NCBI RefSeq assembly: GCF_008123515.1
Contig: NZ_VSSR01000032.1
Coordinates: forward strand, 1 to 64,000
Reading direction: 5' to 3'
Origin: Bradyrhizobium cytisi
Lineage (GTDB): Bacteria; Pseudomonadota; Alphaproteobacteria; Rhizobiales; Xanthobacteraceae
DNA: 64,000 nt
Shown here: in pieces, positions 26,925-35,333 of the stretch
How positions within the stretch are numbered: the first letter of the stretch is position 1
Layout of the letters: every line of letters starts with the position of its first letter
The notes under the pieces: generated by a model
Told to the model about the DNA's origin: nothing
The model's input: the letters and a program-made list of their open reading frames with translations, nothing else
Database searches by the model: none
Program-made: the position numbers and the translations under genes

Positions 26925-27875
26925 ATGCGCGCAAAGCCGGCCTCGATAAATACGACTGAAGCTACGGACGCCGCCCCGCGCGGTTTCTCCATCGACGCCC
27001 ATCGGCTCGCGGTGCCGAAGGCGGCGGCCGGCCTCTATCTGGTCGCGACCCCGATCGGCAATCTCGGCGACATCACCCTGCGTGCGCTGCAGACGCTGGC
27101 CGGGGTCGACGTCATCTGCTGCGAGGACACCCGCATCACGCGGCGCCTGACCGAGCGTTACAATATCTCGGCGCCGCTCAAGCAATATCACGAGCACAAT
27201 GCCGAGGCCGCCCGCCCAAGGATCCTGGAGGCGCTTGCCGCAGGCGGCTCGGTCGCGCTGGTGTCGGACGCCGGCACGCCGCTGATCTCCGATCCCGGCT
27301 TCAAGCTGGTCCGCGATGTCTGCGCAGCCGGCCATGCGGTCTATGCGCTACCCGGCCCATCCTCGGTGCTGGCGGCGCTGTCGGTCGCGGCCCTGCCGAC
27401 CGACCGTTTCTTCTTCGAGGGATTTTTGCCGGCGAAATCCGCCGCACGGCGGTCGCGCCTCACCGAACTTGCCCGCATCGACGCGACGCTGGTCATGTTC
27501 GAATCCGGCAATCGGGTGCAGGATACGCTCGCCGAGCTCGCCGAGATCATGGGCACGCGCGAGGCCGCAATCTGCCGCGAGCTGACAAAACTGCACGAGG
27601 AGATCTCGCGCGCGAAGCTCGATGAGCTGGCGCGCGAGGCGGACACGCTGGAGACGCGCGGCGAATTCGTGCTGGTGATCGCTCCGCCGGCCGCGGATGC
27701 CGACGTGCTGACACCGGACGCGCTGGACCATCTCCTGCGCGAGCAGCTCGCCACCCACAGTGTCAAGGACGCCGTCGCGCACGCAGTCGCACTCTCGGGG
27801 CGGCCGCGGCGCGAGGTCTATGCCCGCGTGCTCGAGCTCGCAAAAGATTTGCGGGGCGGCGATGGCGAAGCCTAA
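26925..27875 (+). CDS. rsmI: 16S rRNA (cytidine-1402-2'-O)-methyltransferase
   Basis: 316 residues. It adds the 2'-O-methyl group of m4Cm1402 in the ribosomal decoding centre. The tetrapyrrole-methylase fold is marked by GLYLVATPIGNLGDITLRAL, CCEDTRITRRL, ALVSDAGTPLISDPGF and ALPGPSSVLAAL. An N-terminal extension of about 35 residues precedes the fold, so a later start is possible. It overlaps yraN by 14 bases, a classic pairing. Confidence 0.95.
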   Translation: MRAKPASINTTEATDAAPRGFSIDAHRLAVPKAAAGLYLVATPIGNLGDITLRALQTLAGVDVICCEDTRITRRLTERYNISAPLKQYHEHNAEAARPRILEALAAGGSVALVSDAGTPLISDPGFKLVRDVCAAGHAVYALPGPSSVLAALSVAALPTDRFFFEGFLPAKSAARRSRLTELARIDATLVMFESGNRVQDTLAELAEIMGTREAAICRELTKLHEEISRAKLDELAREADTLETRGEFVLVIAPPAADADVLTPDALDHLLREQLATHSVKDAVAHAVALSGRPRREVYARVLELAKDLRGGDGEA

Positions 27876-28275
27876 GGACGCAGCGGAGCCGAAACCGGAA
27901 CCTAAGATCGCCTCGCCCGAGCGCGTCGCCGCGTTCCGCACCGGCATCTCGGCCGAGAGCCGCGCCGCCGCCTATCTGATGGCGAAAGGCTACCGTATTC
28001 TGGCCAAGCGCTACCGCACCCCGCATGGCGAGATCGACCTCGTGGCGCGCCGCCGCAACCTGATCGCCTTTGTCGAGGTCAAGGCGCGTGCCAGCCTCGA
28101 TGAGGCCGCCTATGCGGTGACGCCGCGCCAGCAGCAGCGCATCATCGACGCCGCGCAGGGCTGGCTTGCCACGCATCCCGAGCATGCGGAATTCGAATTG
28201 CGATTCGACGCCATGCTGATTGCGCCGCGATCACTTCCACGCCATGTGTTGGCGGCATTCGACGCCTCGACCTGA
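27862..28275 (+). CDS. yraN: YraN family (UPF0102) endonuclease-like protein
   Basis: 137 residues from the ATG at 27862, which lies inside the end of rsmI. The nuclease-like fold of UPF0102 is clear: AAAYLMAKGYRILAKRYRTP, GEIDLVARRRNLIAFVEVKA with the Asp...Glu-x-Lys triad, and VTPRQQQRIIDAAQGWL. The function is not established; relatives resemble Holliday-junction resolvase-type nucleases. A Lys/Pro/Glu-rich 30-residue tail precedes the fold. gshB follows ten bases later. Confidence 0.92.
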   Translation: MAKPKDAAEPKPEPKIASPERVAAFRTGISAESRAAAYLMAKGYRILAKRYRTPHGEIDLVARRRNLIAFVEVKARASLDEAAYAVTPRQQQRIIDAAQGWLATHPEHAEFELRFDAMLIAPRSLPRHVLAAFDAST

Positions 28276-28285
28276 AAGGCAGACC

Positions 28286-29230
28286 ATGAAACTGAACGTC
28301 GCCGTCCAGATGGACCCCATCGCCCGCATCCACATCAAGGGCGATTCCACCTTTGCGCTGCTTCTGGAGGCGCAGAAGCGCGGCCATGGCCTGTCCTATT
28401 ACACACCCGACAAGCTCTCGATGGTCGGCGACGAGATCGTCGCACCCGTGCAGCTCCTGACCGTGCGCGACGAGCCCGGCGATCACTTCACGCTCGGCGA
28501 GCCCAGGCGCGAGGCGCTGAACGGCTTTGACGTGGTGCTGCTGCGCCAGGATCCGCCGTTCGATCTCGCCTACATCACCTCGACGCACCTGCTCGAGCGC
28601 ATCCATCCGAAGACGCTGGTCGTCAACGATCCGGCCTCGGTGCGCAACGCGCCCGAAAAGCTGTTCGTGATGAACTTTCCGCAGTTGATGCCGCCGACCC
28701 TGATCTCGCGCGACCTCGATGAGATCAACGCCTTCCGCGACAAGTACGGTGCCGTCGTGATGAAGCCGCTGCACGGCCATGGCGGCGCCGCGGTCTTCCG
28801 CGTGATGCCGCAGGACATGAATTTCGGCTCGCTCTACGACATGTTCTCGGTCACCTTCAAGGAGGCCTGGGTGATCCAGCAGTTCATCCCCGAGGTGAAG
28901 CTCGGCGACAAGCGCATCATCCTGGTCAATGGCGAGTTCGCTGGCGCGGTGAACCGCGTGCCGGCCGCCGACGACCTCCGCTCCAACATGGTGCGCGGCG
29001 GCGCCGCAAAGGAGACCGAGCTGACGCCGCGCGAGCGCGAGATCTGCGCCACCGTCGGCCCGGCGTTGCGCGAGCGCGGCCTGGTGTTCGTCGGCCTCGA
29101 CGTCATCAACGGCAACCTCACCGAGATCAACGTGACCTCGCCGACCGGCATCCGCGCCATCGCGCGGCTAGGCGGCCCCGATGTTGCGGCGAAGATCTGG
29201 GACGCGATCGAGCAGAAGCGGGCGAAGTAA
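28286..29230 (+). CDS. gshB: Glutathione synthetase
   Basis: 314 residues from the ATG at 28286 (MKLNVAVQMDPIARIHIKGD). It ligates glycine to gamma-glutamylcysteine. ATP-grasp features include VMKPLHGHGGAAVFRV, EAWVIQQFIPEV, GDKRIILVNGEFAGAVNRVP and the metal-binding DVINGNLTEINVTSPTGIR. Length equals that of the E. coli enzyme. It is ten bases downstream of yraN, in the rsmI-yraN-gshB run. Confidence 0.97.
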   Translation: MKLNVAVQMDPIARIHIKGDSTFALLLEAQKRGHGLSYYTPDKLSMVGDEIVAPVQLLTVRDEPGDHFTLGEPRREALNGFDVVLLRQDPPFDLAYITSTHLLERIHPKTLVVNDPASVRNAPEKLFVMNFPQLMPPTLISRDLDEINAFRDKYGAVVMKPLHGHGGAAVFRVMPQDMNFGSLYDMFSVTFKEAWVIQQFIPEVKLGDKRIILVNGEFAGAVNRVPAADDLRSNMVRGGAAKETELTPREREICATVGPALRERGLVFVGLDVINGNLTEINVTSPTGIRAIARLGGPDVAAKIWDAIEQKRAK

Positions 29231-29305
29231 GCAGCGGCGCTACAGACATCAACGGAAACATTGACCGCGCTTCACTAACCACCCATTCACCATGACGCTC
29301 CCCGC

Positions 29306-29323
29306 CTCGTGCGAACGCACGAG
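29306..29323. promoter_or_regulatory. Palindrome between gshB and cpaB
   Basis: CTCGTGCG-AA-CGCACGAG (29306-29323) is a perfect 8-bp inverted repeat with a two-base centre. It is 76 bases past the gshB stop and 190 before cpaB. It may be a protein binding site or the stem of a gshB terminator; there is no T run. CATTCACCAT occurs twice nearby (about 29284 and 29371). Confidence 0.4.
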
Positions 29324-29513
29324 CGCGCCTGCGTGAATCTACGGGGCCGCTGGCCGCGCGGCTAACGCGGCATTCACCATCTGCCCAGAACCCGCGCCGT
29401 CACTGACCATCACACTCGGCCTCGCAACACCCCTTATACTTTTACTCCCTACTCATCGATGCCGGGGAACCCGCCACGTGCGGTTCGAGTGCCCCGCGTA
29501 AGAGTAGAAGCGT

Positions 29514-30332
29514 ATGAACACCGCACGCATTGTCGTTCTCGTCATCGCACTCGGCGCCGGCGGCGTCGCCGCGTATCTGGCGAGCGGCTACGACAACAAG
29601 CCCGCGCCCGCGCTCCCGGTGGCCGAGAAGCTGCCGACGGTCGAGGTGCTCGTCGCCAAATCCGACATTCAGCTCGGCCAGGCCGTGAAGGCCGAGGATC
29701 TGCAATGGCAGACCTGGCCGCAATCGACCGCGAGCGGCGCCTTCATCCGCCGCGACAGCAGGCCCGACGCGCAGACCCAGATCGCCGGCTCGATCGCGCG
29801 CGTGCCCTTGATGCAGGGCGAGCCGATCCGCGAGCAGAAGCTGGTGAAGGCCGACGGCTCCGGCTTCATGGCCGCGATCCTGCCGTCCGGCATGCGGGCC
29901 GTGTCCACCGAGATCTCCGCCGAGACCGCGGCCGGCGGCTTCATCCTGCCGAACGACCGCGTCGACATCGTCCTGACGCGACGCCTGAAGAACCCTGATG
30001 GCGCCAACAGCTCGACCGGCGGCAATGACCTGATCCTGTCGGAAGTCATCCTGACCAACATCCGCGTGCTCGCGATCGACCAGGCGCCGAAGGAGAAGGA
30101 CGGCCAGAACGCCGTGCTCGGCAAGACGGTCACGCTCGAGCTCCGGCCCGACCAGGTCGCGACGCTCTCGGCCTCGCGCCAGGGCGGCGCGCTGACACTT
30201 GCATTGCGCAGCATCGCCGATGCCAGCGCCTCCGACGGCACGCCCGAGGACCAGGCGCTCAAACAACGCTCGAGCGGCGTGAACGTGATCCGCTACGGCG
30301 TGCAGGCGCGACAACTGACGTCACAGAAGTGA
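29514..30332 (+). CDS. cpaB: Flp pilus assembly protein CpaB (RcpC)
   Basis: 272 residues. One N-terminal membrane anchor (about 4-22) is followed by a SAF/AFP-like domain (VEVLVAKSDIQLGQAVKAED, GSIARVPLMQGEPI) and the conserved ISAETAAGGFILPNDRVDIV block. CpaB is a periplasmic part of the Tad pilus machine. It is first in the cpaB-C-D-E run, seven bases before cpaC. The pilin and motor genes are not present in the window. Confidence 0.93.
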   Translation: MNTARIVVLVIALGAGGVAAYLASGYDNKPAPALPVAEKLPTVEVLVAKSDIQLGQAVKAEDLQWQTWPQSTASGAFIRRDSRPDAQTQIAGSIARVPLMQGEPIREQKLVKADGSGFMAAILPSGMRAVSTEISAETAAGGFILPNDRVDIVLTRRLKNPDGANSSTGGNDLILSEVILTNIRVLAIDQAPKEKDGQNAVLGKTVTLELRPDQVATLSASRQGGALTLALRSIADASASDGTPEDQALKQRSSGVNVIRYGVQARQLTSQK

Positions 30333-30339
30333 TGGGGAC

Positions 30340-31860
30340 ATGATGAACTACGGGGGTAATCGGATGGGCCTGCGCATTCGGGGGAAGCGCGCTGGCTCGT
30401 TCCGGGCAGGGGCAATGCTGATGCTGGGGCTGCTCGCAGTCCCCGATCTCGTCCGCGCTGCGGATGCGCCGGTCGGAGACCAGGCGCCGATGCAGGCGCC
30501 GGATCTCGGCGTGTCGCCGGTCGCAACCATCGCGCCGGCGCGGACGCGTTCGCTGTCGCTCGGCGTCGGCAAGTCGGTCGTCATCGACCTGCCGCGCGAG
30601 GTCAAGGACGTGCTGGTGGCCGATCCCAAGATCGCCAATGCTGTGATCCGCTCAGCGCAGCGCGCCTATATCATCGGCGGCCAGGTCGGCCAGACCAACG
30701 TGGTGTTCTTCGGCGCCGACGGCCAGCAGGTTGCTTCCTACGACATCGCGGTCAAGCGCGACCTCAACGGCATGCGCACGGCGCTGCGCGCATCGCTGCC
30801 GGGCGTGCAGATCGAGGGCGTCGGCGACAGCGTGATGCTGACCGGCTCGGTGTCGAGCCCGGTCGAGGCCCAGCATGCCGGAGACGTCGCCGCCAAGCTC
30901 GTCGGCGGCGCCGACAAGGTCGTCAACAACATCGTGGTGCGCGGCCGCGACCAGGTGATGCTGAAGGTCGTGGTCGGCGAAGTCCGCCGCGACATCGTCA
31001 AGCAGCTGGGCGTCGATCTCAGCGCCAGCCTGAACGCCGGCACCGCGGTGGTGAATTTCAACAATTCCAACCCGTTCTCGGCCAGTGGCGGACCGCTGGT
31101 CAGCGGCAACGGGCTCGGCGTCGCCGGCCTCGCCAAGGGCGTCGCCACCGTCAGCGCCACGATGCGCGCGATGGAAAGCGCCGGCGTGATGCGCACCCTG
31201 GCCGAGCCGAGCCTGACGGCGATCTCCGGCGAATCCGCGACCTTCATCGCGGGCGGCGAATTCCCGATCCCCGCAGGCTATTCCTGCGATCCGACCACGC
31301 ATGTCTGTACCACCCAGATTTCCTACAAGAAATTCGGCATCTCCCTGAACTTCACGCCGGTCGTGCTGAGCGAAGGCCGGATCAGCCTGCGGGTGATGAC
31401 CGAGGTCTCGGAGCTGTCGAACCAGAACGCCATCACCGTGTCGCAGGCACTGTCCTCGAGCTCGACCAACTCGATCACCATCCCCTCGGTCCAGACCCGT
31501 CGCGCCGAGACGACGCTGGAAATTCCCTCGGGCGGCTCGATGGCGATGGCCGGCCTGATCCAGCAGCAGACCAAGCAGGCCGTCAACGGCCTGCCCGGCG
31601 TCGACCAGGTGCCGATCCTCGGCGCGCTGTTCCGCAGCCAGGACTTCGTCAACAACGAGACCGAGCTGATGGTGATCGTGACCCCCTATGTGGTGCGCGC
31701 GGTCGCCCAGAAGGAATTGTCGCGGCCCGATGACGGCTTCGCGCCGTCCTCGGATGCGCAGTCGGCGCTGCTCGGCCGCATGAACCGCCTCTACGGCATC
31801 GCCCGCCGCGCCGATCCGATCGACGGCGATCGCGGTGATTTCGGCTTCATCATCGACTGA
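30340..31860 (+). CDS. cpaC: Tad/Flp pilus secretin CpaC (RcpA)
   Basis: 506 residues; starts at 30340, 30343 or 30364 are all possible. A signal peptide (GAMLMLGLLAVPDLVRAADA) is followed by a BON-like/secretin N-domain (VVIDLPREVKDVLVADPKIA, QVMLKVVVGEVRRDIVKQLG) and the C-terminal secretin barrel (GEFPIPAGYS, IPSVQTRRAETTLEIPSGGS, VPILGALFRSQDF). It forms the outer-membrane channel for the pilus. A 7-base gap from cpaB supports cotranscription. Confidence 0.95.
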   Translation: MMNYGGNRMGLRIRGKRAGSFRAGAMLMLGLLAVPDLVRAADAPVGDQAPMQAPDLGVSPVATIAPARTRSLSLGVGKSVVIDLPREVKDVLVADPKIANAVIRSAQRAYIIGGQVGQTNVVFFGADGQQVASYDIAVKRDLNGMRTALRASLPGVQIEGVGDSVMLTGSVSSPVEAQHAGDVAAKLVGGADKVVNNIVVRGRDQVMLKVVVGEVRRDIVKQLGVDLSASLNAGTAVVNFNNSNPFSASGGPLVSGNGLGVAGLAKGVATVSATMRAMESAGVMRTLAEPSLTAISGESATFIAGGEFPIPAGYSCDPTTHVCTTQISYKKFGISLNFTPVVLSEGRISLRVMTEVSELSNQNAITVSQALSSSSTNSITIPSVQTRRAETTLEIPSGGSMAMAGLIQQQTKQAVNGLPGVDQVPILGALFRSQDFVNNETELMVIVTPYVVRAVAQKELSRPDDGFAPSSDAQSALLGRMNRLYGIARRADPIDGDRGDFGFIID

Positions 31861-31915
31861 CACCAACGGTTTGGGGACCGGGCAAGACACGACACGGACA
31901 AGAGGGGATGAAGCG

Positions 31916-32650
31916 ATGACGAAGACAAATGATCGACGTCGCAATTTGCGCATCGCGCTCGCGCTGACGGGGCTCTCCGTCATGCTGGGAGCCTGCAACA
32001 CCACGGGCGACGTCGTCACCACCCAGACGGTACCGACCGACTACCGCATGCGTCACCCGATCGCGGTGCAGGAAGCCAAGCGCTCGATCGTGATCTTCGT
32101 CGGCAAGGCGCGCGGCGGACTTTCGACCGCGCAGCACGCCGACGTGACGGGCATCGCCCAGGATTGGGTGCGCGAAGGCACCGGCTCCGTCGTCGTCGAC
32201 GTGCCCATCGACACCGCGAATTCGCGCGCGGCGGCTGCGACCTACCACGAAATCCGCACCGTGCTGGGCAGCGGCGGCGTGCCGTCGCGCGCCATCGTCC
32301 AGCATCCTTATCGTCCCGAAGACCCCGCCCTGCTGCCGACCATCCGGCTGAGCTATTCCAAGATCGCGGCGGTGGCCGGCCCCTGCGGGCTGTGGCCAGA
32401 GGACATGGGACCGTCGATCCTCGACCCCGGCTACAACGAGAACCGGCCTTACTTCAATCTCGGCTGCGCCACCCAACGTAATCTTGCCGCGATGATCGAC
32501 AACCCCGCCGACCTCGAGCAGCCGCGCGCGGAGACGCCGGCCTATACCGCACGGCGCGACATCGCCTTCGACCGCTACCGCAAGGGCACCTCCACCGCGA
32601 CCGCTTATCCCGAGGCTGACAAGGCCAAACTCAGCGAAACAGGCAAATGA
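31916..32650 (+). CDS. cpaD: Tad pilus lipoprotein CpaD
   Basis: 244 residues from the ATG at 31916. The signal peptide ends in a lipobox (SVMLGAC, Cys about 26). The family block TDYRMRHPIAVQEAKRSIVI is near the mature N-terminus, and CGLWPEDMGP and NLGCATQRNLAAMIDNPADL are strongly conserved CpaD blocks. It is thought to help place the CpaC secretin in the outer membrane. Its stop overlaps the cpaE start by four bases (ATGA). Confidence 0.93.
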   Translation: MTKTNDRRRNLRIALALTGLSVMLGACNTTGDVVTTQTVPTDYRMRHPIAVQEAKRSIVIFVGKARGGLSTAQHADVTGIAQDWVREGTGSVVVDVPIDTANSRAAAATYHEIRTVLGSGGVPSRAIVQHPYRPEDPALLPTIRLSYSKIAAVAGPCGLWPEDMGPSILDPGYNENRPYFNLGCATQRNLAAMIDNPADLEQPRAETPAYTARRDIAFDRYRKGTSTATAYPEADKAKLSETGK

Positions 32651-33936
32651 CGGGCATCCACGACGAAGAGGCGGACGATCCGCAGCACCCCGAGGAGCAC
32701 ATTGCGCCGGTTCCCCGGATCTCGGTGCAGGCCTTTTGCGAGACCGAGCAGACGCTCGCCGCGGTGACCGCGGCCGGGCAGGACCGCCGTCTCGCCAAGG
32801 CGCATCTCACCGCCAGGAGCGGCGGCCTCGCCGCGGCAATCGATGTCTATGACACGATGCCGACGCCGAACGTCATCGTGATCGAATCCGACGGCACACG
32901 CGACATCCTCGAGGGCCTCGACGACCTCGCCGGCGTTTGCGATCCCGGCACCCGCGTGGTCGTGATCGGCAACCCCAACGACACCGCGCCCTACCGTGAG
33001 CTGGTGCGTCGCGGCGTCAACGACTACGTGGTCGGGCCGGTCGAAACCCTCGACGTCGTGCGCTCGATCTGCAGCCTGTTCTCGGCCTCCGAAGCCATCA
33101 TCACCGGCCGCGTCATCGCGGTGGTCGGCGCCAAGGGCGGCGTCGGCGCCTCCACCGTCGCGCACAACGTGGCCTGGACCATCGCGCGCGACCTCGCGCT
33201 CGATTCCGTCGTGATCGATCTCGACCTCGCCTTCGGCACCGCCGGCCTCGACTACAACCAGGATCCGGCGCAGGGCATCGCGAACGCGGTGCTGTCGCAG
33301 GACCGGCCGGACACGGCGTTGATGGAGCGCCTGCTCGCCAAATGCACCGACCGCCTCAGCCTTCTCGCCGCACCGGCTACGCTTGATAGGGTCTATGATT
33401 TCGGCGCGGAGGCGTTCGATGCGATCTTCGACACGCTGCGCATGACCACGCCCTGCATCGTGCTCGACGTGCCGCATCAATGGTCGGCGTGGACCAAGCG
33501 AGCGCTGGTCAATGCCGACGACATCGTCATCGTGGCCGAGCCGGATCTCGCGAACTTGCGCAACACCAAGAACATGCTGACCGTGCTCAAGGCGGCACGG
33601 CCGAACGACCGGCCGCCACTCTACTGCATCAACCAGGTCGGCATGCACAAGCGCGCCGAGATCGACGTCAAATCGTTCGCCAAGACGATGGAAAGCCAGC
33701 CGCTGGCGGTGATCCCGTTCGATTCAAAGCTGTTCTCGACCGCCGCCAATAACGGCCAGATGATTGCGGAGGTCTCCAAGAGCCACCGCACCACCGAGCT
33801 GTTCCAGAACATGGCCAACCGCCTCGCCGGGCGCGGCGAAGTGAAGAAGCCGAAGCGTTCGCTGCTCGGACCGCTGCTGAAGAAGCTGAAGGGCAGGACC
33901 GGACGCGCATCCGCTCCGCATCGCAAGGCGTCGTAA
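32647..33936 (+). CDS. cpaE: Pilus assembly ATPase CpaE (TadZ)
   Basis: 429 residues. An N-terminal receiver-like domain (about 25-145; VIVIESDGTRDILEGLDDLA) without an obvious phosphoacceptor Asp precedes a ParA/MinD-like ATPase with the deviant Walker A motif VVGAKGGVGAST. In Caulobacter, CpaE places the pilus machinery at the pole. The basic tail (KKPKRSLLGPLLKKLKG) may bind membrane. In most tad loci cpaF (TadA) follows; here a convergent tadD-like gene follows instead. Confidence 0.93.
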   Translation: MTGIHDEEADDPQHPEEHIAPVPRISVQAFCETEQTLAAVTAAGQDRRLAKAHLTARSGGLAAAIDVYDTMPTPNVIVIESDGTRDILEGLDDLAGVCDPGTRVVVIGNPNDTAPYRELVRRGVNDYVVGPVETLDVVRSICSLFSASEAIITGRVIAVVGAKGGVGASTVAHNVAWTIARDLALDSVVIDLDLAFGTAGLDYNQDPAQGIANAVLSQDRPDTALMERLLAKCTDRLSLLAAPATLDRVYDFGAEAFDAIFDTLRMTTPCIVLDVPHQWSAWTKRALVNADDIVIVAEPDLANLRNTKNMLTVLKAARPNDRPPLYCINQVGMHKRAEIDVKSFAKTMESQPLAVIPFDSKLFSTAANNGQMIAEVSKSHRTTELFQNMANRLAGRGEVKKPKRSLLGPLLKKLKGRTGRASAPHRKAS

Positions 33937-33981
33937 GCGCGAAAACGTTCTCGAGCGCGCAGTGCTCTCGGCGGCGGCGGA

Positions 33982-34776
33982 TTACTTCTCCGCCTGCTGC
34001 TGCTGCTTCTTCGACAGCAGCTGGCGTAGGGCCGTGACCTTTGCCGCCGCCTGATCCGGCGGCAGATCGGCCTTCACGATGGTCTCGGCCTCGGCCTGCT
34101 TGCCTTCCAGCCCCAGCACTAGTGCGAGATTACCCCGCACGCGGGAATCGGCCGGGTTGCGCCGATAGGCGCGGCGCATGGTGTCCTCGGCCCGCGGCAG
34201 ATTGTTCTGGAGCATGTAGGACAGGCCGAGATTGGACAAAACCTGCGGCTCGTCCGGCACGATCTTCAGCGCCGACGCATAATATTGCTGCGCTTCCTCG
34301 TTGCGGCCGAGCTGATCGAGCGCCGCGCCCTGCGCCGACAGGATGTGCCAGTCCGGATCCTCCGGCGTATGCGCCCGGCTGAGCACGTCGAAGGCCTGCT
34401 GGAAATTGCCGTTGTCGGCGAGCGCGCGACCGTAGCCGGCGAGCAGCGCCTTGTTGCTGGGATGGGCGAGCACGGCCTGCTCCATCACCGCGACCGCCTG
34501 GGCGCGCTGGCCGGTCTCGCGCAGCGCCTTGCCATAGTCGAGGGCGATGGCGGGATCGCTGGGCCTGGCGCGATAGCGCTCCCGCAAGCCGTCCATGTCG
34601 GGCTTGATGTCGGGCTTGGCGTCCGCCGTAGCGGCAGCTTCCGGCTTGCCACCGACGCCGAGCGCGCCGGTCACATCCTCCAGGCTCGTGGTCTGGCAGC
34701 CACCGAGGGCAAGCACCACGAACGCGGGAAGCAGGAATCTCGCCGGGGGAGAGGCAAGGGACGAACGCTTGGACAT
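33982..34776 (-). CDS. TPR lipoprotein, TadD-like
   Basis: 264 residues. A lipoprotein signal (LLPAFVVLALGGCQ, Cys about 27) is followed by four to five tetratricopeptide repeats (for example PSDPAIALDYGKALRETGQ, HPSNKALLAGYGRALADNGN, VPDEPQVLSNLGLSYMLQNN). Tad pilus loci carry such a lipoprotein, TadD, which helps assembly. Its position next to cpaE fits that role, although it is transcribed towards cpaE from the other strand. TPR lipoproteins are common, so the function is inferred from context. Confidence 0.8.
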   Translation of the reverse strand: MSKRSSLASPPARFLLPAFVVLALGGCQTTSLEDVTGALGVGGKPEAAATADAKPDIKPDMDGLRERYRARPSDPAIALDYGKALRETGQRAQAVAVMEQAVLAHPSNKALLAGYGRALADNGNFQQAFDVLSRAHTPEDPDWHILSAQGAALDQLGRNEEAQQYYASALKIVPDEPQVLSNLGLSYMLQNNLPRAEDTMRRAYRRNPADSRVRGNLALVLGLEGKQAEAETIVKADLPPDQAAAKVTALRQLLSKKQQQQAEK

Positions 34777-34859
34777 ACTCTGATCACCGCCGGCGGACTG
34801 ATCAGAGATGCTTTGCCGATTAACGCTAAATTCCCGTTAAGGACGCCCGCCTCTTGGGC

Positions 34860-35105
34860 TTAGTCGGTAAATTCCGCGCCGAATTCGCAGCCGATGCGCC
34901 AGCGCAGGCGGCATTGGCGGGAATAGTCGGGTGCGAAGATGATGGTGAATTGCGGCGGCAGTTCCAGGAATTCCGCCACGACCTTGACGCCGCCATCCGA
35001 GATATCCGTGATCGTGCAGTCCCGTGGCAGCGACCCCGCGCCAAAATGGATCTTGGCGAGCCGCGTGCACATCCGGCGTTCGCTTCTGCGGCGATTTGCA
35101 AGCAT
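34860..35105 (-). CDS. Single-domain PilZ protein
   Basis: 81 residues, the size of a bare PilZ domain. The cyclic-di-GMP binding elements are both present: an Arg cluster at residues 5-11 giving an RxxxR arrangement (RRRSERR), and DISDGG at 34-39 matching D/NxSxxG. It should therefore bind cyclic-di-GMP. It lies 83 bases upstream of the TadD-like gene, on the same strand, which suggests but does not prove a part in pilus or surface regulation. Confidence 0.85.
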   Translation of the reverse strand: MLANRRRSERRMCTRLAKIHFGAGSLPRDCTITDISDGGVKVVAEFLELPPQFTIIFAPDYSRQCRLRWRIGCEFGAEFTD

Positions 35106-35333
35106 TTGAATTGTTCACCCGTTAGATCACGGCCCATCCCGCAGCCCTAGGAGTAGCGGACATTTGTTGGAATGTGCTGAGCGCAGCCGATCGCATTCGA
35201 GGCGTAGTCGAAGCTTAGTGTCGTCGTCCCGTTTACGGGTCGTTAGGAATCGCGGCGCCCTCGCCTTTCGTTCTTGTATTGTTCTTGTCAGGCCCGTCGC
35301 GCTCTGCTACCCCTAATTGTGCGAGGGGGCATC

